Source: Streptococcus cuniculi (GTDB lineage: Bacteria > Bacillota > Bacilli > Lactobacillales > Streptococcaceae). Taken from it: a DNA stretch of 64,000 nucleotides. Position numbers and translations under genes: made by a program. The notes under the pieces are model-generated. The model was given only the letters and a program-made list of their open reading frames with translations. It was not told where the DNA came from and made no database searches. Below, piece by piece: positions 27,624-38,179 of the stretch. The DNA lies in contig NZ_SPPD01000003.1 in the NCBI RefSeq assembly GCF_004570575.1, positions 62,001 through 126,000 on the forward strand, in the 5' to 3' direction. Positions within the stretch are counted from its first letter, which is position 1. Each line of letters begins with the position of its first letter.

Positions 27624-27666
27624 GAAACAGTGTTTCAAATTTGTTATTGCATAGAAAGCGTTTTCT
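27624..27666 (+). promoter_or_regulatory. Candidate operator and cre site before the bgl genes
   Basis: GAAACAGTGTTTC (27624-27636) is a perfect inverted repeat, a candidate RpiR operator. AGAAAGCGTTTTCT (27653-27666) matches the cre consensus TGWAARCGYTWNCW at 13 of 14 positions. Together they suggest substrate induction plus CcpA repression of the glucosidase and permease genes. Confidence 0.65.
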
Positions 27667-27733
27667 GAAACGCTGTAACAAGCTTTTGTTATTATATTGT
27701 GAAGCCTCCTTGTTCTATCTATAATAAGGATAG

Positions 27734-29158
<1,425 letters not shown>

Positions 29159-29173
29159 ATTGGAGGATTTCTA

Positions 29174-30550
29174 ATGGACTATGGAAAAGTAGCAAAAGGT
29201 ATTTTACAATATGTTGGAGGCAAAGAGAATGTCATTTTTGCAACACATTGTGTCACTCGCCTGCGTCTAACATTGAAAGATCGCACAAAGGCTGATACAA
29301 ATAAAATCAAAGGCATTGAAGGTGTCTTGGGAGTGGTTGACGGAGATGCTCAATATCAAGTGATTATTGGGCAGGAAGTTAATAATGTCTATAATGCCTT
29401 TATAAAACTGACAGGGGAGTTCAAAAAGTCGGAATCAACTCCTAAAGCAGACGAAAAGAAAGAAACATGGTGGAGTAGACTTTTGGATATATTGGCTGGT
29501 ATCTTTACCCCAATCATGCCAATTATTGCCGGTGCTGGTATGCTTAAAGCACTTTTGTCTATCTTAACCCTCTTTAACTGGATCGATATTGAAGGCAATA
29601 CTTATTATTTTTTGAAGTTTATTGCAGATGCCTCTTATTATTTTCTTCCCATTTTTTTGGCTAACTCTGCCGCTAAAAAGTTTCATACAAACAATTATAT
29701 GGCAATGCTGGTGGGGGCCATTTTGCTACATCCAAATTTTTCGGCTTTGTCAGAAACAGGGAACTATGTTAGTGTTTTGGGATTACCTGTAAAAATTGTT
29801 ACGTATTCCTCATCAGTCATCCCGATTATTCTGATCGTTTTTGTTCTATCTTATGTTGAAAAATGGGTTGATAAAATTACTCCGGCTACTATTAAATTTA
29901 TTGCCCGTCCAATATTAACAATCCTTATTATGACCCCCTTGGCCTTTGTTGCTCTTGGACCACTGGGCAGTTTGGTTGGTGATGGGCTTGTAAATGGATT
30001 GCTGGCTATTGAAAAGATTGCGCCTTGGATTATGTCAACTGTTATTGGTGCTTTTATGCCATTTCTTGTAATGACTGGGATGCATTACAGTCTGCTTCCT
30101 GCTTATGTCAGCTCTTTATCAAGTCTTGGTTACGAAACGATTATCGGTCCAGGCAATCTTCCCTCTAATATTGCACAGGGGGCAGCCGCCTTATGTGTAG
30201 CATTAAAAACGAAAAATAAAAAATTTAAACAACTTGCGGTGTCTAGTGGTATTACTGCTTTACTTGGTGTAACAGAACCAGCTCTTTTTGGAGTAAATCT
30301 AAAACTGAGAAAACCTCTGATTGCTACAACAATCGGTGGTGGTTTGGGAGGACTTTATGCTGGACTAACCGGCATCATGCGTTTTGGCGGGGGTGGTGCA
30401 GGTTTGGCCGCGTTGGGGCTTTATGTTGGAGATGATCCGATGAACTTAATTAATGCTATTATTTCAGCTGCTATTGCCTTTGTGGTTACTTTTGTAATCT
30501 TATGGAAAATTGGTTTTGAAGATTCAATAGAAGTACCTAATGAGAATTAA
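29174..30550 (+). CDS. PTS EIIBC, beta-glucoside/sucrose family
   Basis: A 458-residue protein. The IIB domain has the phosphorylated Cys in ATHCVTRLRLTLKD (about residue 28), followed by a linker and the IIC membrane domain (IFTPIMPIIAGAGMLKALLS; VVTYSSSVIPIILIVFVLSY; GVTEPALFGVNLKLRKPLIA). There is no IIA domain, so a separate IIA-Glc protein must supply phosphate. It imports and phosphorylates a beta-glucoside for the GH1 enzyme. It is intact and the last gene of the block. Confidence 0.92.
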   Translation: MDYGKVAKGILQYVGGKENVIFATHCVTRLRLTLKDRTKADTNKIKGIEGVLGVVDGDAQYQVIIGQEVNNVYNAFIKLTGEFKKSESTPKADEKKETWWSRLLDILAGIFTPIMPIIAGAGMLKALLSILTLFNWIDIEGNTYYFLKFIADASYYFLPIFLANSAAKKFHTNNYMAMLVGAILLHPNFSALSETGNYVSVLGLPVKIVTYSSSVIPIILIVFVLSYVEKWVDKITPATIKFIARPILTILIMTPLAFVALGPLGSLVGDGLVNGLLAIEKIAPWIMSTVIGAFMPFLVMTGMHYSLLPAYVSSLSSLGYETIIGPGNLPSNIAQGAAALCVALKTKNKKFKQLAVSSGITALLGVTEPALFGVNLKLRKPLIATTIGGGLGGLYAGLTGIMRFGGGGAGLAALGLYVGDDPMNLINAIISAAIAFVVTFVILWKIGFEDSIEVPNEN

Positions 30551-30770
30551 AACCTATATTATCATTTTTACCACCTTTGGAATATTAAATTTGAAAAATT
30601 GATATAAGCAGTTTATCTCAATGTTAACACGCCAAACGCATGAAGAAAATTTTGTTTTCGGAAATCATATTTTCAATATTAACATCAGTTTTTTATTGAA
30701 AAAGTGATATAATAGCTGTGAAAATGAGGGATTACCCCTGTTAAAGTGTAAGTTTTATGGAAATATTTTG

Positions 30771-30809
30771 AAAAAATGCATGTAACTAGAAAATAGTTGC
30801 ATGCATTTT
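30771..30809 (+). terminator. Strong hairpin downstream of the bgl block
   Basis: Arms AAAATGCATG-AACTA and TAGTTGCATGCATTTT around a short A-rich loop, with one bulged base, ending in TTTT. It lies 220 bp after the EIIBC stop and before the yebC promoter. The interval 30,551-30,770 holds no gene that I can support. Confidence 0.65.
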
Positions 30810-30845
30810 CTTCATGCGTACGGCGTGCAATGTTAAAGTCCCCAT

Positions 30846-30874
30846 TTTACACAGTACCGTCAAAGTGCTATAAT
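30846..30874 (+). promoter_or_regulatory. Promoter of truncated yebC
   Basis: TTTACA (30846-30851), 17-bp spacer, extended -10 TGCTATAAT (TATAAT 30869-30874). The start codon at 30992 follows AAAGGAG. The promoter is intact although the gene is not. Confidence 0.7.
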
Positions 30875-30991
30875 ATTAAGGATTACGAATTTAGCTTTGC
30901 TAGTTCAGTAGTTCAATGATTTGAGGCTTTAGGGTGTCCAAATCAATTAATCATGCTAAAATAAAAATAATCTTTACAAAGGAGACTACCC

Positions 30992-31138
30992 ATGGGACGT
31001 AAGTGGCCAATATTGTTGCCAAAAAAAACTGCCAAAGATGGTGCTAACTCTAAAGTTTATGCGAAATTTGGTGTTGAAATCTATGTTGCTGCTAAAAAAG
31101 GTGAACCAGATCTCCAAAATAATCCCGACTGGAAATAG
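30992..31138 (+). pseudogene. Truncated YebC/PmpR-type regulator with compensating indels
   Basis: The start MGRKW is that of YebC/PmpR proteins (about 240 residues). Residues 6-10 read PILLP where ANIVA is expected. One G is missing after TGG, and the following A-run (31021-31028) has eight A instead of seven, which restores the frame for [20 protein letters not shown]. At about codon 37 (GEPD) homology ends at the junction with ICE DNA and a stop follows at 31136. Nonfunctional. A complete copy is probably encoded elsewhere. Confidence 0.85.
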
Positions 31139-31535
31139 CCAAGTCCTGTTGAATCATGGCCTGTAAGGTTTCAAGGCTAAGTGGTGAATAATCGTCACTA
31201 TCCAAAACCTCATACTGTTCCAAGGTGTCTGAGAGACTATTTGAGGACATTAAATCCATAATAAAACTAGAGCCTTCACCTGTTCGGTACAACTTTTCCA
31301 AAATGTCAGTCATATCTGCCTGTACTTCATCCTGATAACTATCAACTTTAACTCGTAGCTCATCACTAATCAAGGATAGGTCATCCTCATCCATATAATC
31401 TTGATAAACCTGATTGAGGATTGTTCTATCAGAAATACTTAATTCCAAAGAGAGAAAGGCTTTGATAAACTCTTGGTAATCGACCTTCTCCATTTCAGAC
31501 AAAGCCTCTTTCATGGTGTCAAAGTTCCAAGCCAT
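31092..31535 (-). CDS. ICE acidic protein of unknown function
   Basis: ATG 31535 has AAAGGAG 8 bp upstream. The 147-residue product is acidic and helical ([20 protein letters not shown] ... [19 protein letters not shown]). Its last 10 or so residues run into yebC-derived DNA, so the natural C-terminus is probably lost at the junction near 31,105-31,125. It overlaps the TSP3-repeat gene and follows the surface-protein fragment. Function unknown. Confidence 0.6.
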   Translation of the reverse strand: MAWNFDTMKEALSEMEKVDYQEFIKAFLSLELSISDRTILNQVYQDYMDEDDLSLISDELRVKVDSYQDEVQADMTDILEKLYRTGEGSSFIMDLMSSNSLSDTLEQYEVLDSDDYSPLSLETLQAMIQQDLAISSRDYFGDLVHLF

Positions 31536-31710
31536 CACACAACTCCTTTTGTGGGACTAGTGGTGAATGTCCAGATTGTAGCTCTTCTAAATCAGCTTGA
31601 CCATCACCATCTGTGTCAACAGACTGCGGATTGGTTCCGAAAGCCAGTTCCTGAGCATCTGTCAAACCATCTTGGTCTGAATCCTTTTCATAAATAGTTT
31701 TTGGATTCAT
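31519..31710 (-). CDS. Small calcium-loop (thrombospondin type 3-like) protein
   Basis: A 63-residue protein with two acidic loops, DSDQDGLTDAQE and DTDGDGQADLEE, which match thrombospondin type 3 or dockerin-like calcium-binding repeats (FGTNPQSVDTDGDG). No signal peptide is visible, so export is doubtful. The start ATG follows the stop codon of the surface-protein fragment directly (TAGATG) and it overlaps the next gene by 17 bp. It may be part of a surface-protein cargo unit. Confidence 0.6.
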   Translation of the reverse strand: MNPKTIYEKDSDQDGLTDAQELAFGTNPQSVDTDGDGQADLEELQSGHSPLVPQKELCDGLEL

Positions 31711-33186
31711 CTACTTCTCCTCCTTTTTCTTCAGTCCATAAGCCGTACCAAGTAGAATACCAGCTCCAATCAAGCCCAAAAGGGATTCCTGTTCCCCTGT
31801 ATTTGGCAAAATGCTTGCTGGAACAGGCGGTTCTATAGTCTCAATTGGTGGTTGAGGTGGTGTGGGTTGATTTGGACTTGGTTCTTCAGGTCGAGGTGTA
31901 TGTGTTACAACTGTATTTGAGCTGATGACATAGCCATTCACTGTATGGAGATAGGTATTCTCCACCTGACCAGTCGCAATCCGTTTCATCTGCAGGTAAA
32001 CATCTGCCTGAAACGCTGAATCATCAGAGATAGTCTCTAAGAAGGATTTATCAAATGAAATTGACACTAGGCCATTTTCTGTATCCACTTGTTGCAAGGT
32101 ATATTTCGTAACTTCCGTTCCTTCTTTTAAGACAGAACCGTCTTTAAGGATGACATCCGTCATCAGATAGCTGCGATAAACACCATTATACTCATCATGT
32201 TTTTCATCATAGTTATCTTCAAAACCATATTCAAATAAATCAGTCGCACGATTGCTTGGAATCAAAGCTCCAACCAAACGATAGTTAAAGGGTTGATGCA
32301 AGGCCACTTCTTTACCATCAAGGCTGTCATCCTTATGAGACAAGTCAATCACCACATCTTTTTGTGGGTCTAGTTTGGGAACATTATTGACCACTGTTTC
32401 CGTGACATAGGCCAAGCCAAAATCAATCTGATAGGCTGTATTTTCATACTGACCACCTGTTTTGGTCAACTCATTTTTAACCGTCATCGGAAGCGTGACA
32501 ACTAAGGTTTGACCAGTCTTCACATAGGTCTCATAAAAGTTTTTGGGATCATCGCTACTAAGGACCTGAATGGCTCCTTTAGGTGTAAACTGACGTTTAG
32601 CCATGGCATCTTGGACGACTTTCGGAGCTTCTGACAAACTAGCGTAGGTGCTGACAGAGATACCAGATACACGATTGCCATCCTTATCCAAAACTTGAAT
32701 GCCATCAGGATTTAGGGTAAGGGCTTCTTCTGGGTAATCGTCTACCAGGTAAAATCCCTTGGCAAGAACATCATCCGTCACGACCATGTCCTTGTATTGA
32801 CTGTAATCCAAGACAATTTTGTAATAATTGACCGTATTCGGAAGAACAGTCTTTCCATCAATTGAAATACCTTCTTGATTGGTATTAGACTTATGTGGAG
32901 TTACTTTAGGGACAAAATTGGTCACCGTGTTGGTTTCATAAGCCTGACCAAAGTCCACCTGATAAGCCACGTTTTCATAAGAGTTCCCTGAATTAAGCAT
33001 GGTTTCCAAAACCGTCATCGGAGTGACAATGGTAATATTCTCCCCCTTGGTCACATAAGATTCATAAAAGGCTTGTGGGTCTTCAGGCATGAAAACTTGA
33101 AAAGCTCCTTTAGGCTGAATTTTTTGTTTGGAAAGGGCTGCTTGTAGCGTTTTAGGAGCTTCTGATAATTGAAATTTTCTCACCAT
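31711..33186 (-). pseudogene. Antigen I/II-like surface protein, C-terminal fragment
   Basis: About 491 residues remain. Two similar domains (SEAPKTLQAALSKQKIQPKG and SEAPKVVQDAMAKRQFTPKG) are typical of the C-terminal region of antigen I/II (SspB) adhesins. A proline-rich wall-spanning stretch (PRPEEPSPNQPTPPQPP) and a sortase signal follow: LPNTG, a hydrophobic helix and KKKEEK. Signal peptide, A-repeats and V-domain are gone. The 5' end is fused out of frame to a lysozyme/CHAP fragment near 33,170-33,186. It cannot be exported. Confidence 0.8.
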
Positions 33187-34110
33187 TTTTACCTTTGAGT
33201 TTTAGACCCAGCTGGTTGATACGGGATGCGACTCCCCACGTACACTGGCCGTAAGCATATCCCATACCGTCACCACCTCCTGGAATTGAGTTTTCAAAGA
33301 GATCCCCTCTGACTGCTTCAAGAGTTTTTGGATCGCTTTGTGCCGTTCCTCCATTTGGCTGGCTAAAACCTTTTTCAATTTGGTAATACCACTCACTTGC
33401 TCGTGTCTGACGTTCAAGTAGTTTATCTCCTGAATTCCCCTCCCAATAAATGAGAAAGAGTTGGGCAAGACTAGCTGGACTGCCTGAATTTTTGAAAAAT
33501 TCTTTTAACCAATTGGTGTAATAAGGACTGTCCCCATGCAACATGAAATTCAGTTGCAAACCCAAGTCATACCATTTTTGATGTTTTCCTTTGGCATATT
33601 CCAGCAACAAGGTATGTCTGCGTGACCCATCTGCTGTATCCGTCCACTGTCCCAAGCCCAAGCCACGTTTTAGAATATTGGGGTAACGTCCATTGTAAAT
33701 AGTTGGACCATTGAGCGAGAGCCAGCCCTCATCATCCCAAGAGCCATCTGACGCACCAACAGGTGGAGATAGATAGTCGCCTTCAGCCCGTTTCGAGTTG
33801 ATGGAGGATTCTACCGACCAGTTACCTAGAATAGCTGCGATGGCTTGATTGGTCGCACCTTTACTTTTGAGGTAGTCATATATAGCCTTGGCTCTCTCAA
33901 ACTCATCGCCCCCAACCTGACCGATAGTTGGAAGAATGGTGGTCTGTACTTGGATTACCTTTGGAAAGTAAAAGGCAGGATTGACATAGACTAGCTTGTC
34001 CGTGTCATCAACCTTTTGATAGGTGACTTTTAGACCCGTTCCTTCTTGTTTTTCATCTACTAACTGCCTCTCCTCCTCGTCCTCAATAAGGGAATCACTC
34101 CCTTCACACT
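33152..34110 (-). pseudogene. Lysozyme/CHAP transfer-associated hydrolase, internal fragment
   Basis: An open frame runs from about 34,107 without a start codon. It encodes a phage-tail-lysozyme-type domain (KGATNQAIAAILGNWSVESS; GLGLGQWTDTADG; LNFMLHGDSPYY) and then the start of a CHAP domain with its catalytic Cys (GYAYGQCTWGVASRIN). The CHAP His/Asp part is missing because the frame runs into the surface-protein fragment. In ICEs this two-domain peptidoglycan hydrolase opens the wall for the mating channel. Both ends are deletion joints. Confidence 0.75.
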
Positions 34111-34588
34111 ATATTTAGTCTCACTTCCTTCAGTCTCACTAGGGACTGAATTTAAGACCGGCCCCGTCTTTCTTTGAGACTCCCTAGTGTTTTTTAACAC
34201 TAGCCCCGTCTGAATGTAAGACTGGGTTAGGTTCATGTTCTAATTCCCCCAAGTAAATTTTATTTGCCATTTAGCCTTTTTCGCTAGAGGACTGTTGGAC
34301 TTCATCAATTAAGCCATATCCACGTAAGCTTTTCTTGATAGAGAGTAATTTTGACTTTGAACAGCCTAAAAGAGCCATCAGATTTGAATTGGAATAGATT
34401 AGATAAATCGCCCCATCCTCATCAATCCATCCCCTACTCAGAGATAATTCCAAGCGGTCTTTTAAAACCACGCAGGCTACCTTAACCTCCAGTTTCATAT
34501 TCTTATACCGTTCACTCTCAAACAAGAGTTTGGGGAGCTTATAATAACGCTCAGATGTCTGATACTGACTAGCGGTAATACGTTTCAT
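34110..34588 (-). pseudogene. repA: ICE replication initiator RepA, N-terminal part
   Basis: ATG 34588 starts MKRITASQYQTSERYYKLPK, the RepA_N-type domain of plasmid and ICE initiators, with NLMALLGCSKSKLLSIKKSL as DNA-binding helix. A TAA at 34271-34273 (after SSSEKG) interrupts; beyond it the frame continues MANKIYLGELEHEPNPVLHS, then further stops and shifts within a repeat-rich stretch (34,100-34,250; CACTAGGGA/TCCCTAGTG arms). A C-to-T change of a CAA codon would explain the first stop. The gene then passes into the lysozyme fragment. Confidence 0.75.
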
Positions 34589-34758
34589 GATTGTCCCTCC
34601 AAGACTAAAAGTCCAACATTTCCAAAATCATCAAATTGGATTAGACCTATTTGTTCCATTTCATCAACTAGCAGAGTTGCTTTCTCACTATCAACTCCCA
34701 TGATAGTCATGAGATGGCACTTCACGAATTGACGTGATGACTGTTCTTCCTTTTGCAT
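34585..34758 (-). CDS. Small ICE protein upstream of repA
   Basis: ATG 34758 gives 57 residues (MQKEEQSSRQFVKCHLMTIM ... DDFGNVGLLVLEGQS). GGAG lies just upstream. Its TGA overlaps the repA ATG (ATGA), so the two are coupled. A small winged-helix-like pattern (KATLLVDEMEQIGLIQFDDF) could fit a regulator, but I do not recognise the family. First gene of the ICE on the rplL side. Confidence 0.6.
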   Translation of the reverse strand: MQKEEQSSRQFVKCHLMTIMGVDSEKATLLVDEMEQIGLIQFDDFGNVGLLVLEGQS

Positions 34759-34782
34759 AATTTCCTCCAAAACGCAAAAAAA

Positions 34783-34808
34783 GGGGTAGATAATTTAATG
34801 TCTACCCC
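34783..34808. terminator. Hairpin at the rplL side of the ICE
   Basis: Arms GGGGTAGA (34783-34790) and TCTACCCC (34801-34808) with flanking A-run; upstream of the small ICE gene. Confidence 0.6.
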
Positions 34809-34825
34809 CGAAAATTTATTAAAAC

Positions 34826-34860
34826 AAAAATCCTGCCAAAGAATTTTTGGCAGGATTTTT
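34826..34860. terminator. Terminator downstream of rplL
   Basis: Arms AAAAATCCTGCCAAA and TTTTTGGCAGGATTTTT around a 3-base loop. It sits 98 bp after the rplL stop, and therefore on the ICE side of the attachment site. It could end the rplJL transcript or isolate the element. Confidence 0.65.
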
Positions 34861-34957
34861 GGCAGGAAACCAAATCAATTTATCAGTTTCTATCAATCGC
34901 TTATCGCTCTCAAAGACTGGTAAATAGGGATTCCGCAATCTAATTATGATGTGACTC

Positions 34958-34972
34958 TTATTTAAGAGTAAC
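34958..34972. other. ICE attachment site at the rplL 3' end
   Basis: TTATTTAAGAGTAAC covers the rplL stop codon and last codons. From the literature this is the 15-bp core used by Tn5252/ICESa2603-family ICEs. It separates ICE-type genes from rplL, as expected. I did not find a second copy in the window by eye. Confidence 0.75.
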
Positions 34973-35326
34973 TGAAGCTCCAGCTTCTTCCAATTTCGCT
35001 TTGATTTCTTCAGCTTCTGCAGTTGCAACGCCTTCTTTAACGACTGCAGGTGCACCGTCAACAAGTTCTTTCGCTTCTTTAAGACCAAGACCTGTGATTT
35101 CACGTACAACTTTGATAACGCCAACTTTTTTGTCGCCAGCAGATGTCAATTCAACATCGAATGAATCTTTAGCAGCACCAGCGTCAGCAGCACCAGCTGC
35201 AGCAACCGCTACAGGAGCAGCCGCAGTTACACCAAATTCTTCTTCGATCGCTTTTACAAGATCGTTAAGCTCAAGGATTGAAGCTTCTTTAATTTCAGCA
35301 ATAATGTTTTCAATGTTCAATGCCAT
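34958..35326 (-). CDS. rplL: Ribosomal protein L7/L12
   Basis: A 122-residue protein from ATG 35326 ([20 protein letters not shown]). It has an N-terminal dimerisation helix, an Ala-rich hinge ([16 protein letters not shown]) and the C-terminal factor-binding domain ([20 protein letters not shown]). It forms the stalk of the 50S subunit with L10 and recruits translation factors. It follows rplJ by 74 bp. The ICE site overlaps its last codons without changing the protein. Confidence 0.98.
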   Translation of the reverse strand: MALNIENIIAEIKEASILELNDLVKAIEEEFGVTAAAPVAVAAAGAADAGAAKDSFDVELTSAGDKKVGVIKVVREITGLGLKEAKELVDGAPAVVKEGVATAEAEEIKAKLEEAGASVTLK

Positions 35327-35400
35327 TGTAATTTCCTCCAAATAATTTTGTTTTTTAATAAATAATAGATGGTTGTAGCACTAGGCTACTTGTTGTTGCC

Positions 35401-35901
35401 TTAAGCAGCTTCTTCTTTGCTTTCTGCAACAGCTTTGACTGCGTATGCAACGTTGCGAACTGGCGCTTGAAGTACAGATAAGAGCATAGAAAGCATGCCT
35501 TCTCTGTTTGGCAATGCCGCAAGAGCTTGAATTTCTTCTTTTGAAGAAACTTTACCTTCAATTGCACCACCCTTGATTTCAAGTGCTTCAGCAGTTTTAG
35601 CAAAGTCGTTCATGATTTTTGCTGGTGCAATAACATCTTCGTTTGAAAATGCAATCGCAGATGGACCGACAAAAATGGATGCCAGTTCTTCCAAACCAGC
35701 TTTTTCAGCTGCACGACGCAAGATTGAGTTTTTAATCACTTTGTACTCAACCTCGCTTCCACGAAGATTACGACGAAGAACAGTATCTTGCTCAACAGTC
35801 AAACCGCGTGCGTCCACCACTACGATAGATGCAGCAGCTTTCATCTTCTCAGCAACTTGATCAACCAATTCTGCTTTTTTAGCAATAATAGCTTCACTCA
35901 T
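35401..35901 (-). CDS. rplJ: Ribosomal protein L10
   Basis: 166 residues from ATG 35901 ([20 protein letters not shown]), the normal bacterial length; the upstream ATG at 35946 is too early and overlaps the leader. It contains the rRNA-binding N-domain ([20 protein letters not shown]) and the C-terminal helix that binds L7/L12 dimers. It is co-transcribed with rplL. Expression is likely autoregulated by L10-L12 binding to the leader upstream. Confidence 0.97.
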   Translation of the reverse strand: MSEAIIAKKAELVDQVAEKMKAAASIVVVDARGLTVEQDTVLRRNLRGSEVEYKVIKNSILRRAAEKAGLEELASIFVGPSAIAFSNEDVIAPAKIMNDFAKTAEALEIKGGAIEGKVSSKEEIQALAALPNREGMLSMLLSVLQAPVRNVAYAVKAVAESKEEAA

Positions 35902-35946
35902 TAGTGTTTTACCTCCGTTATTATTTTGGGTTCGAGCTTGTTTCAA

Positions 35947-36060
35947 TAAAAAAACGCGCCAAACCTAGACACGAAAGTACAAATACGTTTCTATCCGTTT
36001 TGTGCCTCGGTAGGATGTTTATGAGTTGAACTCCCCTACTGTCTTAGGTCAGTTTTTCCA
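35947..36060 (-). ncRNA. L10 leader (rplJL autoregulatory element)
   Basis: The untranslated region between promoter and rplJ has several complementary stretches and ends in a GC-rich stem with a T-run on the minus strand (complement of AAAAAAACGCG near 35,948). Position and structure fit the ribosomal protein L10 leader of Firmicutes, which binds L10-L12 to attenuate the operon. Exact pairing was not computed. Confidence 0.65.
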
Positions 36061-36070
36061 AACCTCATCT

Positions 36071-36099
36071 ATACTATCATACTTTCTGTTGATTTGCAA
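36071..36099 (-). promoter_or_regulatory. rplJL promoter
   Basis: On the minus strand: TTGCAA (36094-36099), 17-bp spacer, TAGTAT (36071-36076) preceded by TG (TGATAGTAT). It drives the L10 leader. Confidence 0.7.
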
Positions 36100-36123
36100 G
36101 AGTTTTTACTCAAAAATAATAAA

Positions 36124-36165
36124 AAATTTAGCAAATGTAGTATTTCGCTACATTTTGCTAAATTT
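36124..36165 (-). terminator. Terminator after ysxC
   Basis: Arms AAATTTAGCAAATGTAG (36124-36140) and CTACATTTTGCTAAATTT (36148-36165), followed on the minus strand by a T-run. It overlaps the last codons of ysxC. Confidence 0.8.
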
Positions 36166-36745
36166 CACTCAAAATACTGTCCCAAGCCTGATCAAATCCA
36201 TATTTGGTCTCCGATGAAAAGACGATAAATTGGTCGTTCGCATCAAAATCGAGTTTTTTCTTAATCATGGATTCATGCTTGTTCCACTTGCCTCGTGGAA
36301 TCTTGTCTGCCTTTGTCGCCACAACGATAACGGGAATCTCATAGTATTTCAAGAACTCGTACATTTGAACATCATCAGCAGACGGTTCATGGCGCATATC
36401 GACCAAACTCACAACCACCCGAAGATTGTCACGGCTGGTTAGGTATTCTTCAATCATCTTGCCCCATTTGGCCCGCTCCGTCTTTGAGACCTTGGCATAG
36501 CCATACCCAGGCACATCGACAAAGCGAATCTTATCGTCAATATTATAGAAATTTAATTGCTGGGTCTTACCGGGCTTGCTAGAAGTCCGCGCAAGGTTTT
36601 TCCGTCCAAGTAGAGTGTTGATAAAAGAAGATTTTCCAACATTGGAGCGTCCAGCCAGAGCAATTTCTGGCATATCATCTTGAGGATACTGAGCCTTTGA
36701 AACTGCACTTAAAAGGATTGCTGCATTGTTTGTATTGATTTCCAT
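36158..36745 (-). CDS. ysxC: Ribosome biogenesis GTPase YsxC (EngB)
   Basis: A 195-residue small GTPase. G1 is [12 protein letters not shown]3 is VDVPGYGYA and G4 is ATKADKI; the switch region reads [14 protein letters not shown]. It is essential for late assembly of the 50S subunit in related bacteria. It starts 9 bp after the clpX stop, the conserved clpX-ysxC pairing of Firmicutes. It appears intact. Confidence 0.97.
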   Translation of the reverse strand: MEINTNNAAILLSAVSKAQYPQDDMPEIALAGRSNVGKSSFINTLLGRKNLARTSSKPGKTQQLNFYNIDDKIRFVDVPGYGYAKVSKTERAKWGKMIEEYLTSRDNLRVVVSLVDMRHEPSADDVQMYEFLKYYEIPVIVVATKADKIPRGKWNKHESMIKKKLDFDANDQFIVFSSETKYGFDQAWDSILSEI

Positions 36746-36754
36746 CTGCTCTCC

Positions 36755-37984
36755 TTATGCCGTCTCTAAGATTGGTTGTGCCTTACCACCTACTGCTTCT
36801 TTGGTAATCCGCACGCGCTTCACTTCGTCTTGGCTCGGTACTTCAAACATGACATCGAGCATGGTTTCTTCAATGATGGAGCGCAATCCGCGTGCCCCTG
36901 TCTTACGTTCAATTGCCCGTTTGGCGATTTCTTCAAGCGCTTCCTGATCAAAATCCAATTCTACGCCGTCATAAGAAAGCAGGGTTTGATACTGCTTGAC
37001 AAGGGCATTTTTCGGTTCTGTCAAAATGCGAATCAAATCTTCTGTTGTCAACTGGTCAAGGGCTGCAAAGACAGGCAGGCGACCGATTAACTCAGGAATA
37101 ATGCCAAATTTTTGGATATCGTCTGCAATGATGTGCTGCATATAAGATTCTTTCTCATCAATGGAACGGTTATTGTGACCAAAACCGATGATTTTTTCTC
37201 CCATCCGCTGTTTGACAATTTCTTCAATCCCGTCAAAGGCTCCTCCTACGATAAAGAGGATATTTTTCGTATCGAGTTGAATCATTTCCTGTTGCGGATG
37301 CTTGCGACCTCCCTGTGGTGGTACACTAGCTACCGTTCCCTCAATGATTTTCAGTAGAGCCTGCTGCACCCCTTCTCCCGAAACATCACGCGTAATGGAG
37401 ACATTTTCGCCTTTTTTTGCGATTTTATCAATTTCATCGACGTAGATGATGCCGCGCTCTGCACGGTCAATATTAAAATCAGCTGCCTGGAGTAGTTTTA
37501 GGAGGATATTTTCAACATCTTCTCCCACATAACCTGCTTCCGTCAAAGCTGTCGCGTCCGCAATGGCAAAGGGAACATTTAAACTCTTGGCCAAGGTCTG
37601 AGCCAGAAAGGTCTTACCAGAACCAGTCGGGCCAATCATGAGGATGTTTGATTTTTGTAAATCCACATCATTTTCTTCGCGGCTATCTTGGAAATTAATC
37701 CGTTTGTAATGGTTGTAAACCGCTACTGCCAAGGCACGTTTGGCACGGTCTTGTCCGATGACATAGTGGTTTAAAATCGTAAGCAACTCTTGCGGTTTTG
37801 GTGTGTCAGCCAGGTCTGTCAAGACTTCTTCTGCTAATTCTTCACGAATAATCTCTTGGGCTAACTCCACACATTCATTGCAGATAAAGACATTATTTCC
37901 TGCGATGATTTTCTTTACTTCTTCTTGATTTTTTCCACAAAATGAGCAATGAATAAGCTCTACTTGGTGATGATGTTTTGGCAT
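36755..37984 (-). CDS. clpX: ATP-dependent Clp protease ATP-binding subunit ClpX
   Basis: A 409-residue AAA+ unfoldase. The N-terminal zinc finger has CSFCGKNQ and CNECVEL. Walker A is GPTGSGKT, Walker B is [13 protein letters not shown], the pore loop follows GYVGEDVE, and sensor/arginine-finger segments are present ([13 protein letters not shown]). It unfolds tagged substrates for ClpP. It follows folA and the small membrane-protein gene and is co-transcribed with ysxC. Confidence 0.98.
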   Translation of the reverse strand: MPKHHHQVELIHCSFCGKNQEEVKKIIAGNNVFICNECVELAQEIIREELAEEVLTDLADTPKPQELLTILNHYVIGQDRAKRALAVAVYNHYKRINFQDSREENDVDLQKSNILMIGPTGSGKTFLAQTLAKSLNVPFAIADATALTEAGYVGEDVENILLKLLQAADFNIDRAERGIIYVDEIDKIAKKGENVSITRDVSGEGVQQALLKIIEGTVASVPPQGGRKHPQQEMIQLDTKNILFIVGGAFDGIEEIVKQRMGEKIIGFGHNNRSIDEKESYMQHIIADDIQKFGIIPELIGRLPVFAALDQLTTEDLIRILTEPKNALVKQYQTLLSYDGVELDFDQEALEEIAKRAIERKTGARGLRSIIEETMLDVMFEVPSQDEVKRVRITKEAVGGKAQPILETA

Positions 37985-38006
37985 TCTTTTTCTATCCTAT
38001 CCCTAT

Positions 38007-38177
38007 CTAAAATAATACGCCATAAAAGGCATGAATACTGTTCACTAAATTGGTCACTGCATTTAAGAGAAAGAGGGTGGCTAGCCCGTACCGCTTTTTT
38101 TGGAAAGCCTGAATGGAGCAAAGCACACAGATACCGCATAAAATCGCAGTAAATAAACCAAATAAACTTTTCTGCAT
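38007..38177 (-). CDS. Small membrane protein between folA and clpX, 56 aa
   Basis: ATG 38177 lies just after the folA stop. The product (MQKSLFGLFTAILCGICVLC ... YGLATLFLLNAVTNLVNSIH) has two hydrophobic helices with a basic loop (FQKKRYG). Another frame overlaps this stretch, but only this one encodes a plausible membrane protein. Similar short genes sit at this place in other streptococci. Function unknown. Confidence 0.65.
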   Translation of the reverse strand: MQKSLFGLFTAILCGICVLCSIQAFQKKRYGLATLFLLNAVTNLVNSIHAFYGVLF

Positions 38178-38179
38178 GA

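Noticed and set aside
34819..35124. Open frame of 101 codons on the minus strand near rplL
   Set aside because: It overlaps rplL in another frame, has a low-complexity Lys/Leu composition and crosses the attachment site; a shadow of rplL.
35001..35345. Plus-strand frame of 114 codons opposite rplL
   Set aside because: Ser/Ala-rich antisense shadow with no ribosome site or homology.
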